Assembly: GCA_937899145.1 (NCBI GenBank)
Contig: CALBPW010000402.1
Location: 1 to 6,414, forward strand
Reading direction: 5' to 3'
Length of the DNA: 6,414 bases
DNA from: an uncultured Bacteroidota bacterium
Lineage (GTDB): Bacteria; Bacteroidota; Bacteroidia; Bacteroidales; SZUA-534
The notes under the pieces are model-generated. The model was not told the origin of the DNA, ran no database searches, and saw nothing but the letters and a program-made list of their open reading frames with translations. This document shows positions 1-5,765 of the stretch, in pieces (position 1 is the first letter of the stretch; the number at the start of each line of letters is the position of its first letter). Position numbers and translations under genes: made by a program.

Positions 1-1
1 A

Positions 2-235
2 CTTGATGATATGCCGGGAGGCTTCAGACCTATTGTGCAGTGTATAGATAATTTTGAGCGAAATCACAGACTTGGTCTGCTATATGAAGCAGTCAGCGGA
101 AATGGCAAAGTAATGATCTGTACATCACGGCTGAAAGAAATCTCTGAATATCCGGAAGTCAAGGCACTGGTAAAAGGCATACTTTCATATATGCACAGCA
201 AGGACTTTACGCCAGTATACAGTATCGAGCTATAA
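2..235 (+). CDS. C-terminal fragment of a glycoside hydrolase family 2-like enzyme
   Basis: The reading frame is open from the left edge and ends at TAA 233-235, giving 77 residues of a protein whose start lies outside the window. The motif PIVQCIDNFERNHRLGLLYE, followed by a GxGKxMIC strand and an ILSYMHSKDF-like end, resembles the extreme C-terminal beta-sandwich domain of family 2 glycoside hydrolases (beta-galactosidase/glucuronidase relatives) that degrade plant or host glycans. The catalytic TIM barrel would be upstream, so substrate and cellular location cannot be judged. Codon choice (AGA, ATA, CTG) looks Firmicutes-like rather than like the Bacteroidales block to the right. The stop codon lies within a few bases of the point where the facing aminopeptidase gene breaks, so this piece probably does not belong with its neighbours. 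The ATG at 11 is internal, not a start. The family call rests on memory of the motif, not on a search. Confidence 0.6.
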   Translation, partial: LDDMPGGFRPIVQCIDNFERNHRLGLLYEAVSGNGKVMICTSRLKEISEYPEVKALVKGILSYMHSKDFTPVYSIEL

Positions 236-686
236 AAAATCCGATATTGCCAAAGGTGTTTTTGGGGCGTACTTGTTCAATGCCCAAATCGAGGCAATGC
301 TTGGTAGTGTCAATCAGGCGTTGAGCCTCGTCAGATATTTGCCCGACGGCGTACATTCGGCTTGTGTCGCCGTAATAGCCATTCAGAATGGTGGTAACAT
401 CGATGTTGATAATGTCGCCTTCTTTCAGTATTGTATCGGCTGACGGAATGCCATGGCAGACAACATCGTTAGGCGAGATGCAGCAATATTTTGGGAAATC
501 GCCATAACCCTTGCATGCCGAAATGGCTCCGTGGTCAACAATAAAGCCATTTATCAGATTATCAAGATATTCAGTGTTGACACCGGGTTTCACATACGGC
601 TCAATAAAATCGAGCACTGAGGCGGCAAGTTTTGAACTCTTGCGTATGCCGTCGATTTGTTCAGGAGTTTTAATCAAAATAGACAT
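207..686 (-). CDS. map: Type I methionine aminopeptidase, 3' half missing
   Basis: Methionine aminopeptidase removes the initiator Met from new cytosolic proteins using a two-metal centre. From ATG 686 (protein MSILIKTPEQ...) the first 149 residues fit the M24A family: a His at 78 in VVCHGIP, and metal ligands Asp96 (INIDVT) and Asp107 (GYYGDTSRMY). The usual length is about 250-265 residues. Here homology stops after the conserved VRPKNTFGNIG segment at about position 240, and ten unrelated residues lead to a stop at 207. The remaining ligands (one His, two Glu) are therefore absent and this product would be inactive. An in-frame ATG at 725 would add 13 residues, but they lie in the promoter-like region and do not resemble the family N-terminus, so 686 is preferred. 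The gene is divergent from the antiporter and seems to have its own promoter, unlike map copies embedded in the ribosomal-protein operon. The break may be an assembly join rather than a true pseudogene. Confidence 0.88.
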   Translation of the reverse strand: MSILIKTPEQIDGIRKSSKLAASVLDFIEPYVKPGVNTEYLDNLINGFIVDHGAISACKGYGDFPKYCCISPNDVVCHGIPSADTILKEGDIINIDVTTILNGYYGDTSRMYAVGQISDEAQRLIDTTKHCLDLGIEQVRPKNTFGNIGFFIARYCILA

Positions 687-722
687 TGTATGTTGTGTTT
701 TATTATTTTCTGAAAACGGTTG

Positions 723-730
723 CAAATTTG
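723..730 (-). promoter_or_regulatory. Possible Bacteroidota -7 box for map
   Basis: On the minus strand this reads CAAATTTG followed by C, one mismatch from the Bacteroidota sigma-ABfr -7 consensus TAnnTTTG, about 37 bases upstream of the map start. It lies in a perfect 10-bp palindrome (gcaaatttgc, 722-731). No clear TTG -33 element is visible at the expected distance, so the assignment is weak. Confidence 0.25.
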
Positions 731-824
731 CGCTAATATTCAGAGAAAGAAAAGAATTTTTTTTTGTTGTGAAATCTGATAATCAATTTGCCTAAAAATT
801 ATTTATCAATAAGCCGTTATTATC

Positions 825-853
825 TTGACGCTTTCAAGTTTTTTGTAATTTAG
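825..853 (+). promoter_or_regulatory. Candidate promoter for the antiporter operon
   Basis: TTG at 825-827 and TAATTTAG at 846-853 are separated by 18 bases. They resemble the Bacteroidota pattern TTG...TAnnTTTG, with one mismatch in the -7 box and a slightly short spacer. Transcription would leave a leader of roughly 50 bases before ATG 911. The leader is A-rich and has no Shine-Dalgarno sequence, as is normal in this phylum. Confidence 0.35.
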
Positions 854-910
854 TAACTCAAACAAGTCAAAAAAAAGTGCGCGGAGTGCATTTTTACAAA
901 ACAGAATATT

Positions 911-2215
911 ATGGAAATAACAATTATCAGCATCGGCTTATTATACTTTTTTTCGCATTATTTGACAATTGTGTATCAAAAAACACGCATTCCCGATGTT
1001 TTGATTCTCATAATTATTGGCATTTTAATAGGTCCGGTTTTTCATTTGGTCTCGGTTGAAGATTTAGGTATGTTGGGGCGTTTATTCACCTCGTTCGCCT
1101 TGATTATAATTTTGTTTGAAGGCGGCTTAAATATGGAATTATCAAATATTTGGGGCTCGATGCGGACGGCTGCAAAGCTAACCATTAGTTTCTTTTTTAT
1201 AACGGCGATAATAGCCGGTGTGTTGCTGCATTTTGTAATGCACTACTCGTGGCTATTGTCGTTTATTGCGGGATTTATAATGGGTGGCACATCGTCGGCA
1301 GTGGTGTTGCCAATGGTCAATCTGCTTAAAATGAACAAAAAGCCCGCTACAATTTTGGTGCTTGAGTCGGCACTTACCGATGTGCTGTGTATCGTGTTTG
1401 TAATCAGCTTTTTAGGCAGTTATTCTACCGGCAATGTCGAACTCGGAAAAATTCTTGGCTCGTTAATATCATCGTTAGTGTTAGCGTCGGCATTGGGTGT
1501 AGGCGCAGGCTACGTTTGGCTTAGGCTGATGAATTGGATTAAAACCTTCCCGAATACACAATTCACAACCTTCGCTTTTATGTTTATTGTTTATGGATTG
1601 GCTGAATATTTCGGGTTCAGCGGTGCCATATCGTCGTTGGCGTTTGGCATAGTTTTAGGCAATTATAGTAAAATACCGCTACCGTCAAAAATTAAAGACC
1701 ACTTGCCCGACGGCATCATCACCGAGTTGGAGCGTAAATTATATAGCGAAATTGTGTTTTTGCTGAAGATATACTTCTTCGTTTATTTGGGAATGTCAAT
1801 ACCATTCGAATCGCCACAATTTTTTGTGATAGCACTTATGTTGGTGGGAGTCATCTATTTGGCACGATTGTTATCAACACGGTTGCTTGTCCGCGAAGAG
1901 GATATTACGTGGGAAGACAAATCGATAATTTCAGCTATGGTGCCCAAAGGCTTGGCGGCAGCCGTTTTGGCAGGATTGCCACTTCAATATGGAATACCTG
2001 AAGGCGCCGAAATACAGATAATTGTTTATAATGTGGTGTTTATCAGCATTTTAATAACATCTGTCTTAATACCGCTTATTCGTACACAGTTTATAAGCCG
2101 ATTTTATTTTATGTTTTTCAAATCGCGAATGATACCGATTGTAAGTAAAGCAAAAAAAGAATCGGCAAATGATTCGGAAATAATTGATAACGAAAATATT
2201 GGCAACAATGATTGA
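911..2215 (+). CDS. Monovalent cation/proton antiporter (Na+/H+ exchanger family, CPA)
   Basis: This is a 434-residue inner-membrane protein with about 12 hydrophobic segments, matching the Na+/H+ exchanger fold (PF00999) that swaps Na+ or K+ for protons to control pH and salt. Visible family signatures are the first helices with IPDVLILIIIGILIGP (27-42), FEGGLNM (69-75), GGTSSAVVLPM (125-135), the ion-binding segment LESALTDVL (151-159) with the key Asp157, and VPKGLAAAVLAGL (344-356), whose Lys stands where CPA1 proteins usually have Arg. The classical CPA1 pair is Asn-Asp; here it is Thr-Asp. The charged tail (about 404-434) is short, with no RCK/TrkA-N nucleotide-binding domain as in Kef systems. 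ATG 911 precedes a typical first helix at once. The stop overlaps the next gene by 8 bases, so the two are probably translated together. Family is secure; the transported ion is not. Confidence 0.9.
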   Translation: MEITIISIGLLYFFSHYLTIVYQKTRIPDVLILIIIGILIGPVFHLVSVEDLGMLGRLFTSFALIIILFEGGLNMELSNIWGSMRTAAKLTISFFFITAIIAGVLLHFVMHYSWLLSFIAGFIMGGTSSAVVLPMVNLLKMNKKPATILVLESALTDVLCIVFVISFLGSYSTGNVELGKILGSLISSLVLASALGVGAGYVWLRLMNWIKTFPNTQFTTFAFMFIVYGLAEYFGFSGAISSLAFGIVLGNYSKIPLPSKIKDHLPDGIITELERKLYSEIVFLLKIYFFVYLGMSIPFESPQFFVIALMLVGVIYLARLLSTRLLVREEDITWEDKSIISAMVPKGLAAAVLAGLPLQYGIPEGAEIQIIVYNVVFISILITSVLIPLIRTQFISRFYFMFFKSRMIPIVSKAKKESANDSEIIDNENIGNND

Positions 2216-2846
2216 CGAAAGTTTTTTAATTGAAGGATTGGGCTATTTGGCATCGGCAGTGCTGCTATTGGCAATGTTAATGACATCTGTTGTCAGATTA
2301 CGGATTATCAACACGATAGGTTGCGTTATGTTTGTTATTTATGCGCTTATCATCAAATCGTACCCTGTGGCATTAATGAATTTCTCTATTGCGTGTGTTA
2401 ATATTGTTTTTTTGATAAAGATACGCTATAGGAATGATGTTCTTAAAATATTGAAATTCAGAGAAGTAGATGAATTAGTAAAAATGTTTATTGATAAAAA
2501 CTTATCTGATATCAAAAAACAATTTCCTGAATTTTCGCCAACCGACAAGCAATTCTCGTGCTCGTTTTTAGTATTGCGCAATATGGAGATAGCTGGCGTT
2601 GTTATTGGCAGCGACGAAGGCAATGGCAATCTGATTATCGAACTTGATTACGTCATTCCCGCCTACCGCGATTTTATGATTGGTGATTTTATTTTTAACA
2701 GTCAGCGCAATTTGTTTAAAGGTATGGGCTACAATAAGATAACTGAAATTTCAGGCTCGCTGCATCATGCGAAATATCTGAAGAAAATAGGTTTTAAAGA
2801 GACCTTTTCAGAACTTGGAATTAAGGTTTTTGAATTAAAGATTTGA
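2208..2846 (+). CDS. YgjV-like membrane module joined to a GNAT-like acetyltransferase module
   Basis: The protein is 212 residues from ATG 2208. Residues 8-72 form three hydrophobic helices (about 11-27, 34-49, 53-70), with GLGYLAS, RLRIINTIG and YPVALMNF resembling the small inner-membrane protein family typified by E. coli YgjV. Residues from about 75 form a soluble part resembling a GNAT fold: a strand LDYVIPAYRDFMIGDFIF (motif A-like, but without a clear Q/RxxGxG/A acetyl-CoA loop) and a terminal HHAKYLKKIGFKE, which matches the usual motif-B ending. It may therefore be a membrane-anchored acetyltransferase or a degenerate one; the substrate is unknown. ATG 2208 overlaps the antiporter stop (2213-2215) by 8 bases, which points to translational coupling and perhaps a shared role. 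A TTG at 2184 could extend it by 8 residues, but it lies deeper in the antiporter gene and is less likely. No terminator is evident after it. Confidence 0.75.
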   Translation: MIDESFLIEGLGYLASAVLLLAMLMTSVVRLRIINTIGCVMFVIYALIIKSYPVALMNFSIACVNIVFLIKIRYRNDVLKILKFREVDELVKMFIDKNLSDIKKQFPEFSPTDKQFSCSFLVLRNMEIAGVVIGSDEGNGNLIIELDYVIPAYRDFMIGDFIFNSQRNLFKGMGYNKITEISGSLHHAKYLKKIGFKETFSELGIKVFELKI

Positions 2847-2979
2847 CAAACTGTTACCATTGGCAAAAGTTCAGAAAGAGTGCCGGTACAGCTGATTTAA
2901 ATGTCGTTTCAAATTCATTTTGCCCAATTAAAAGTTGTCCCCCAATGAAAAAAGGCTCGGACAAATGAATGTCATATTG

Positions 2980-2987
2980 TATATTTG
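2980..2987 (+). promoter_or_regulatory. -7 promoter box of pepD (TATATTTG)
   Basis: TATATTTG is an exact match to the Bacteroidota -7 consensus TAnnTTTG, 68 bases before the pepD start codon. A -33 TTG is not found at the normal 19-21 base distance, so the promoter may be weak or activator-dependent. Confidence 0.4.
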
Positions 2988-3008
2988 CTAAAAACATATT
3001 TTTCAATT

Positions 3009-3051
3009 AATAAATCAATCCTTCAATCAGTCAGTTAATCAATAAATCAAT
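3009..3051 (+). repeat. Direct repeat AATAAATCAAT in the pepD leader
   Basis: The 11-mer aataaatcaat occurs at 3009-3019 and again at 3041-3051, a 32-base period, inside a leader that is almost entirely a/t plus the recurring word 'caat'. Such unstructured AT-rich leaders aid ribosome loading in Bacteroidota, which lack Shine-Dalgarno use. A regulator-binding role is possible but unproven. Confidence 0.45.
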
Positions 3052-3055
3052 TAAT

Positions 3056-4516
3056 ATGAGTAATCCACTATCAAATCTCGAGCCCAAGGCGGTTTGGGAA
3101 TATTTCTACCAACTGACGCAAGTGCCGCGTCCGTCGAAACACGAGGAAAAGGTGCGCAAGTTTCTTCTCGATTTTGGCAAAAACCTTGGTCTTGAGGCTT
3201 GTGTCGATGAGATTGGCAACGTGATAATCCGCAAGCCCGCAACGCATGGAATGGAAAACCGCCGCGGTGTCATTCTGCAGGGCCATATGGATATGGTGCC
3301 GCAAGCCAACAGCGATGTCCGTCACGACTGGCTCGCCGACCCCGTGCAGCCGCGCGTTGATGGCGAATGGGTGAAGGCCACGGGCACAACTCTGGGGGCC
3401 GACAACGGTATGGGCGTGGCTACGGCAATGGCCGTTCTTGCGTCGAAAGACATTGCGCACGGCCCGCTTGAGGCGCTTTTCACCTGCGACGAGGAAACCG
3501 GAATGACTGGCGCAAATGGCATTAAATCAGGTGTTTTGCAGGGTAATATTCTTATCAATTGCGATTACGAAGATGAGGGCGAACTTTGCGTCGGTTGCGC
3601 AGGCGGAATCAATGGCTCTTTTACTTTTGACGCTAAACTAAAACTCATTCCAGAACATCATAAAGCCTTCAAAATCAGCGTTATAGGCTTGCGTGGCGGA
3701 CATTCTGGCATCGATATTAATCTTGAACGGGGAAATGCTAACAAAATCATTTTCCGTTATTTAAATAGCGCTCTATCTAAATTTAATATTCATTTAGCTG
3801 ATATACAAGGCGGCAGCTTGCGTAACGCAATCCCGCGCGAGGCTTTCGCAACAATTTTAGTTCCTGATTTTTACGTCGATAAAATTGCAGCTGATGTTGC
3901 TGAATATGAACAAATTGTGAAAAGTGAACTAAATTCAGTTGACCCTGATTTGCAGATTAAAATAGAGCATGCTGAAATGCCGGAAAAAGTAATATCAGAC
4001 GGGGTTTGCAGCCGATTGACAAAAGCCGTCTATGCTTGTCCAAATGGCGTTGCGCGTATGAGTACCGATGTTGAAGGATTAGTGGAAACTTCAAATAATC
4101 TTGCAATTGTAAAATTGGATGGCGATAAAGTGCAGATTAAGTGCTTGTTACGCTCATCGGTTGAAACAGCAAAAACAGCATTGGCAGAGCAAATTGGTTG
4201 TGTGTTCCACCTTGCCGATGCTGATGTCGTTTTTGATGAAGGATACCCGGGCTGGAAACCAAACATGAAATCGGAAATACTTGATGTTATGCGACATACA
4301 TCGATTTCGGTGTTTGGAAAAGAGGCGGAGATAAAAGCCGTTCATGCGGGGTTGGAATGTGGTATTTTGGGCTCGAAATATCCAAATTGGGATATGGTGG
4401 CTTGCGGTCCGCATCTTGTTCATCCTCACTCGCCCGACGAGGCGGTAAATATCGCTTCGGTTGAGCGATTCTATCGTTGGATTATTGAAACATTGAAGAA
4501 TATACCTGAAAAATAG
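3056..4516 (+). CDS. pepD: Aminoacyl-histidine dipeptidase (PepD, peptidase family M20C)
   Basis: This cytosolic zinc dipeptidase hydrolyses Xaa-His (carnosine-like) and other unspecific dipeptides, supplying amino acids from imported peptides. At 486 residues it is full length (E. coli PepD has 485). All metal and catalytic landmarks are visible: HMDM with His78 and Asp80, GADNG with the bridging Asp116, DEETG with catalytic Glu146 and ligand Glu147, INCDYEDEG with Asp170, the GGHSG motif (His216) of the dimerisation lid, SLRNAIPRE (255-262), AVHAGLECG with ligand His430, and HPHSPDE near 456-462. The start ATG 3056 gives the family N-terminus (LEPKAVWEYFYQLTQVPRPS). It has its own promoter box and ends at the terminator at 4553-4584, so it is monocistronic. 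Oddity: by hand count GC is about 57% over 3061-3480 but about 39% over 3541-3960, although the reading frame and motifs continue unbroken. Confidence 0.95.
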   Translation: MSNPLSNLEPKAVWEYFYQLTQVPRPSKHEEKVRKFLLDFGKNLGLEACVDEIGNVIIRKPATHGMENRRGVILQGHMDMVPQANSDVRHDWLADPVQPRVDGEWVKATGTTLGADNGMGVATAMAVLASKDIAHGPLEALFTCDEETGMTGANGIKSGVLQGNILINCDYEDEGELCVGCAGGINGSFTFDAKLKLIPEHHKAFKISVIGLRGGHSGIDINLERGNANKIIFRYLNSALSKFNIHLADIQGGSLRNAIPREAFATILVPDFYVDKIAADVAEYEQIVKSELNSVDPDLQIKIEHAEMPEKVISDGVCSRLTKAVYACPNGVARMSTDVEGLVETSNNLAIVKLDGDKVQIKCLLRSSVETAKTALAEQIGCVFHLADADVVFDEGYPGWKPNMKSEILDVMRHTSISVFGKEAEIKAVHAGLECGILGSKYPNWDMVACGPHLVHPHSPDEAVNIASVERFYRWIIETLKNIPEK

Positions 4517-4552
4517 CAAGTTATATTGATGTTTTCACATACAGAAATTGAG

Positions 4553-4584
4553 GGAAGATGACGTGTGTTATCTTCCTTTTTTTT
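4553..4584 (+). terminator. Intrinsic terminator of pepD
   Basis: A ten-pair stem (4553-4562 with 4567-4576, one G-T wobble; seven outer pairs ggaagat/atcttcc) closes a GTGT tetraloop and runs directly into eight T residues (4577-4584). It lies 36 bases after the pepD stop, a textbook rho-independent terminator. Confidence 0.88.
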
Positions 4585-4695
4585 GTTTGTCAAGACCGCT
4601 TAATATTTCTCAACATTCGATAATTTCAAAATTATTGTTAGTTTTTAAACTGAAAATTAAATCTATGTTTTGTAGAGCAAATTAACATAATCCCT

Positions 4696-4855
4696 AAAAA
4701 TGATGATTTTTTGCCTTATAATCACATTTTTCGTCATCAAAAATCCCCATTTCTGGGGATACCAAGTTGCACTTAACTTACATACTTTCGCGTGTCGTTT
4801 CAAAAAATGATTTCCATCACTAATTTAATGATTTGAAATCATTTTTTTTGGAGAT
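4696..4855. repeat. Candidate dispersed intergenic repeat with two hairpins
   Basis: The block contains a compact hairpin at 4743-4760 (atcccca / tggggat, TTTC loop) and a 13-bp perfect inverted repeat at 4802-4814 and 4835-4847. It is also open in one frame up to TGA 4808-4810, encoding a string that includes WGYQVALNLHTF. I recall similar short 'hypothetical proteins' scattered through Bacteroidales genomes, which would mark this as a multi-copy non-coding element mis-called as genes elsewhere. That recollection is unverified. There is no start codon context or signal to support translation here. Confidence 0.4.
4802..4849. terminator. Long inverted repeat ending in a T run (possible terminator)
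   Basis: aaaaaatgatttc (4802-4814) pairs perfectly with gaaatcatttttt (4835-4847) across a 20-base loop, and the right arm runs into eight Ts (4842-4849). The stem is A/T-rich, with T on the plus side and, by symmetry, on the minus side, so it could end transcription in either direction. Equally it may be the end of the repeat element at 4696-4855. Confidence 0.45.
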
Positions 4856-4936
4856 AAAGTTATCTAAAACAGAAATGATGTCGGGAAAAGTATATTTTAC
4901 AATAATCTTATAAAATTTCACTTAATCAATACTATT

Positions 4937-5446
4937 ATGTATAAATTCAAATTTCAAAGTATGTTAATTGCAGTAGCTGCAATTATGACTTTCGCAGCAG
5001 TTAGTTGCGATGACGATGATGATTCAAAAGAACCGTTCAAAGTAGCAGAAAAATTTGCAAAAGGTTCGGGCTCACAAGCTGATCCGTTTGTGATTTCCAA
5101 TGCGGGAGAGTTGGCATTTCTTGCGCAATCAACCAACGATGGCACATGCGGTGGATATGCTGGAAAGTATTTCATTCTCACAAGCGACATTGACCTTGAT
5201 GGAATTGATTGGACTCCAATCGGCAGTTATGTTTTCGATGAAAATTATGAGCCTGATTACAGTCGCATATTTATGGGTTATTTTGATGGTCAAAATCACA
5301 CTGTCAGCAACTTAAAATATTCATCTTCAGATTTGTTTGTTGGAGCCAATAGAGATGACCAAGCTGTTATCGTGTATGACGTTCCAAAGGAGACCTTGAA
5401 AGGAAAGAGGAACCCTAATACGAGCAAGAAAAAGCGGGGACAATAA
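4937..5446 (+). CDS. Surface lipoprotein with a GLUG-like repeat, 3' end replaced by an unrelated tail
   Basis: Residues 1-24 are a lipoprotein signal peptide (Lys3/Lys5, hydrophobic 9-22, lipobox AAVSC) with the acylated Cys24. The five Asp that follow (25-29) match the acidic tag that sends Bacteroidota lipoproteins to the outside of the outer membrane. Residues 42-134 resemble the unit seen in GLUG-containing cell-surface proteins: GSGSQADPFVISNAGELAFL, then GKYFILTSDIDL, WTPIG and FMGYFDGQNHTVSNLK, a beta-strand/turn repeat common in adhesins and glycan-associated lipoproteins. Such proteins normally run for hundreds of residues. Here resemblance ends near residue 135 (about 5340), and the frame continues into a basic 33-residue tail (ending KRNPNTSKKKRGQ) that has the look of the C-terminus of another gene, not recognised. 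ATG 4937 is the only sensible start. The 169-residue product is therefore probably an artefact or fusion of two genes. Confidence 0.75.
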   Translation: MYKFKFQSMLIAVAAIMTFAAVSCDDDDDSKEPFKVAEKFAKGSGSQADPFVISNAGELAFLAQSTNDGTCGGYAGKYFILTSDIDLDGIDWTPIGSYVFDENYEPDYSRIFMGYFDGQNHTVSNLKYSSSDLFVGANRDDQAVIVYDVPKETLKGKRNPNTSKKKRGQ

Positions 5447-5483
5447 TTGATTCCTCCGCATCAGCAGAACGATCGATACAATT

Positions 5484-5528
5484 AAACGCCTGTACTCGCA
5501 TCAGACAAAACGTGCAGTACAGGCGTTT
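5484..5528. terminator. 13-bp-stem terminator-like hairpin, bidirectional
   Basis: aaacgcctgtact (5484-5496) and agtacaggcgttt (5516-5528) are perfect complements around a 19-base loop, in which gca/tgc (5498-5500 and 5513-5515) can add three more pairs. It lies 37 bases after the TAA at 5444-5446. T-rich sequence follows on the plus side (gtttatgtttt) and A/T flanks on the other, so it could serve both the fragment ending at 5446 and the minus-strand gene ending at 5853. Confidence 0.75.
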
Positions 5529-5563
5529 ATGTTTTCTATTGGTGTCATGGCGGGCTTCATGTG

Positions 5564-5765
5564 AGGTGTAAATAAGGTGTAAAACAGGTGTAAGCTTTGT
5601 TGCGGCAGCCGAGAAAACCTTGATTTTTCAAGGCTTTCCGGCCTCGTTCACATGTTGCCGGTATATTGCCCAGATATTGCCCCAGCAAATAAACAGGATT
5701 CTTATCATGTGAACTTTTTCTCCCAGAAATCGGAGAAATCACAAGGTGCAAACTGGGTGCAAACA
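5564..5765. repeat. 11-bp-phased direct repeats, integrase attachment-like region
   Basis: Three copies of aggtgtaa begin at 5564, 5575 and 5586, exactly 11 bases apart. Two related copies (aggtgcaaact 5744-5754, gggtgcaaaca 5755-5765) lie about 160 bases on, again 11 apart. Between them atattgccc occurs at 5663 and 5674, also 11 apart; its complement GGGCAAT weakly resembles GGTGCAA, so it may be an inverted, diverged copy. A 9-bp perfect inverted repeat (gttcacatg 5646-5654, catgtgaac 5706-5714) encloses that pair. Groups of 11-bp repeats, one turn of helix apart, on both sides of a core are typical of arm-type sites bound by tyrosine integrases of phages and conjugative elements. No integrase gene is in the window, so the role is inferred. 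Confidence 0.5.
5618..5633. repeat. Palindrome ccttga-tttt-tcaagg, candidate recombination core or hairpin
   Basis: A perfect 6-bp inverted repeat spaced by four T lies between the two groups of 11-bp repeats. Its right arm ttttcaagg (5625-5633) recurs in inverse orientation as ccttgaaaa at 5787-5795. Inverted half-sites of this sort could be core-type integrase sites. A simple hairpin is the alternative. Confidence 0.35.

Larger units (their letters stand above)
4517..4936. other. 420-bp intergenic region between pepD and the lipoprotein gene
   Basis: No gene is supported here. In order it holds the pepD terminator (4553-4584), a featureless AT-rich stretch (about 4585-4690), a structured repeat-like block (about 4696-4855, listed separately), and an AT-rich leader to the lipoprotein start. 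The leader contains TATATTTT at 4891-4898, one mismatch from the TAnnTTTG box and 38 bases before ATG 4937, without a visible -33 TTG. Confidence 0.6.

Noticed and set aside
687..725. Upstream ATG at 725 as the start of map
   Set aside because: The extra 13 residues are unlike the family N-terminus and overlap the likely promoter; ATG 686 begins the conserved sequence.
511..795. 94-codon plus-strand frame opposite the map start
   Set aside because: It is the complement of conserved aminopeptidase sequence and runs into the AT-rich promoter spacer; there is no independent support.
877..1059. 60-codon plus-strand frame starting at 877
   Set aside because: It overlaps the antiporter start in another frame, and its sequence shows no domain; the antiporter frame is clearly the coding one.
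2184..2207. TTG at 2184 as the start of the YgjV/GNAT-like gene
   Set aside because: ATG 2208 gives a normal 8-base overlap with the antiporter stop and a proper lead into the first helix.
2847..2979. Terminator after the antiporter/YgjV-like operon
   Set aside because: I found no stem of useful length followed by a T run; read-through toward pepD or rho-dependent ending is possible.
3051..3558. Several minus-strand open frames opposite the start of pepD (63 to 129 codons)
   Set aside because: They are antisense shadows caused by the GC-rich 5' part of pepD, which has complete catalytic motifs on the plus strand; the shadow proteins show no family pattern.
4030..4519. Minus-strand open frames opposite the 3' part of pepD
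   Set aside because: Antisense to an intact gene; one ends inside the sequence of the pepD stop, and none has a recognisable domain.
5564..5765. CRISPR array
   Set aside because: Repeat units are only about 9-11 bp and contiguous, with no 25-40 bp unique spacers and no cas genes.
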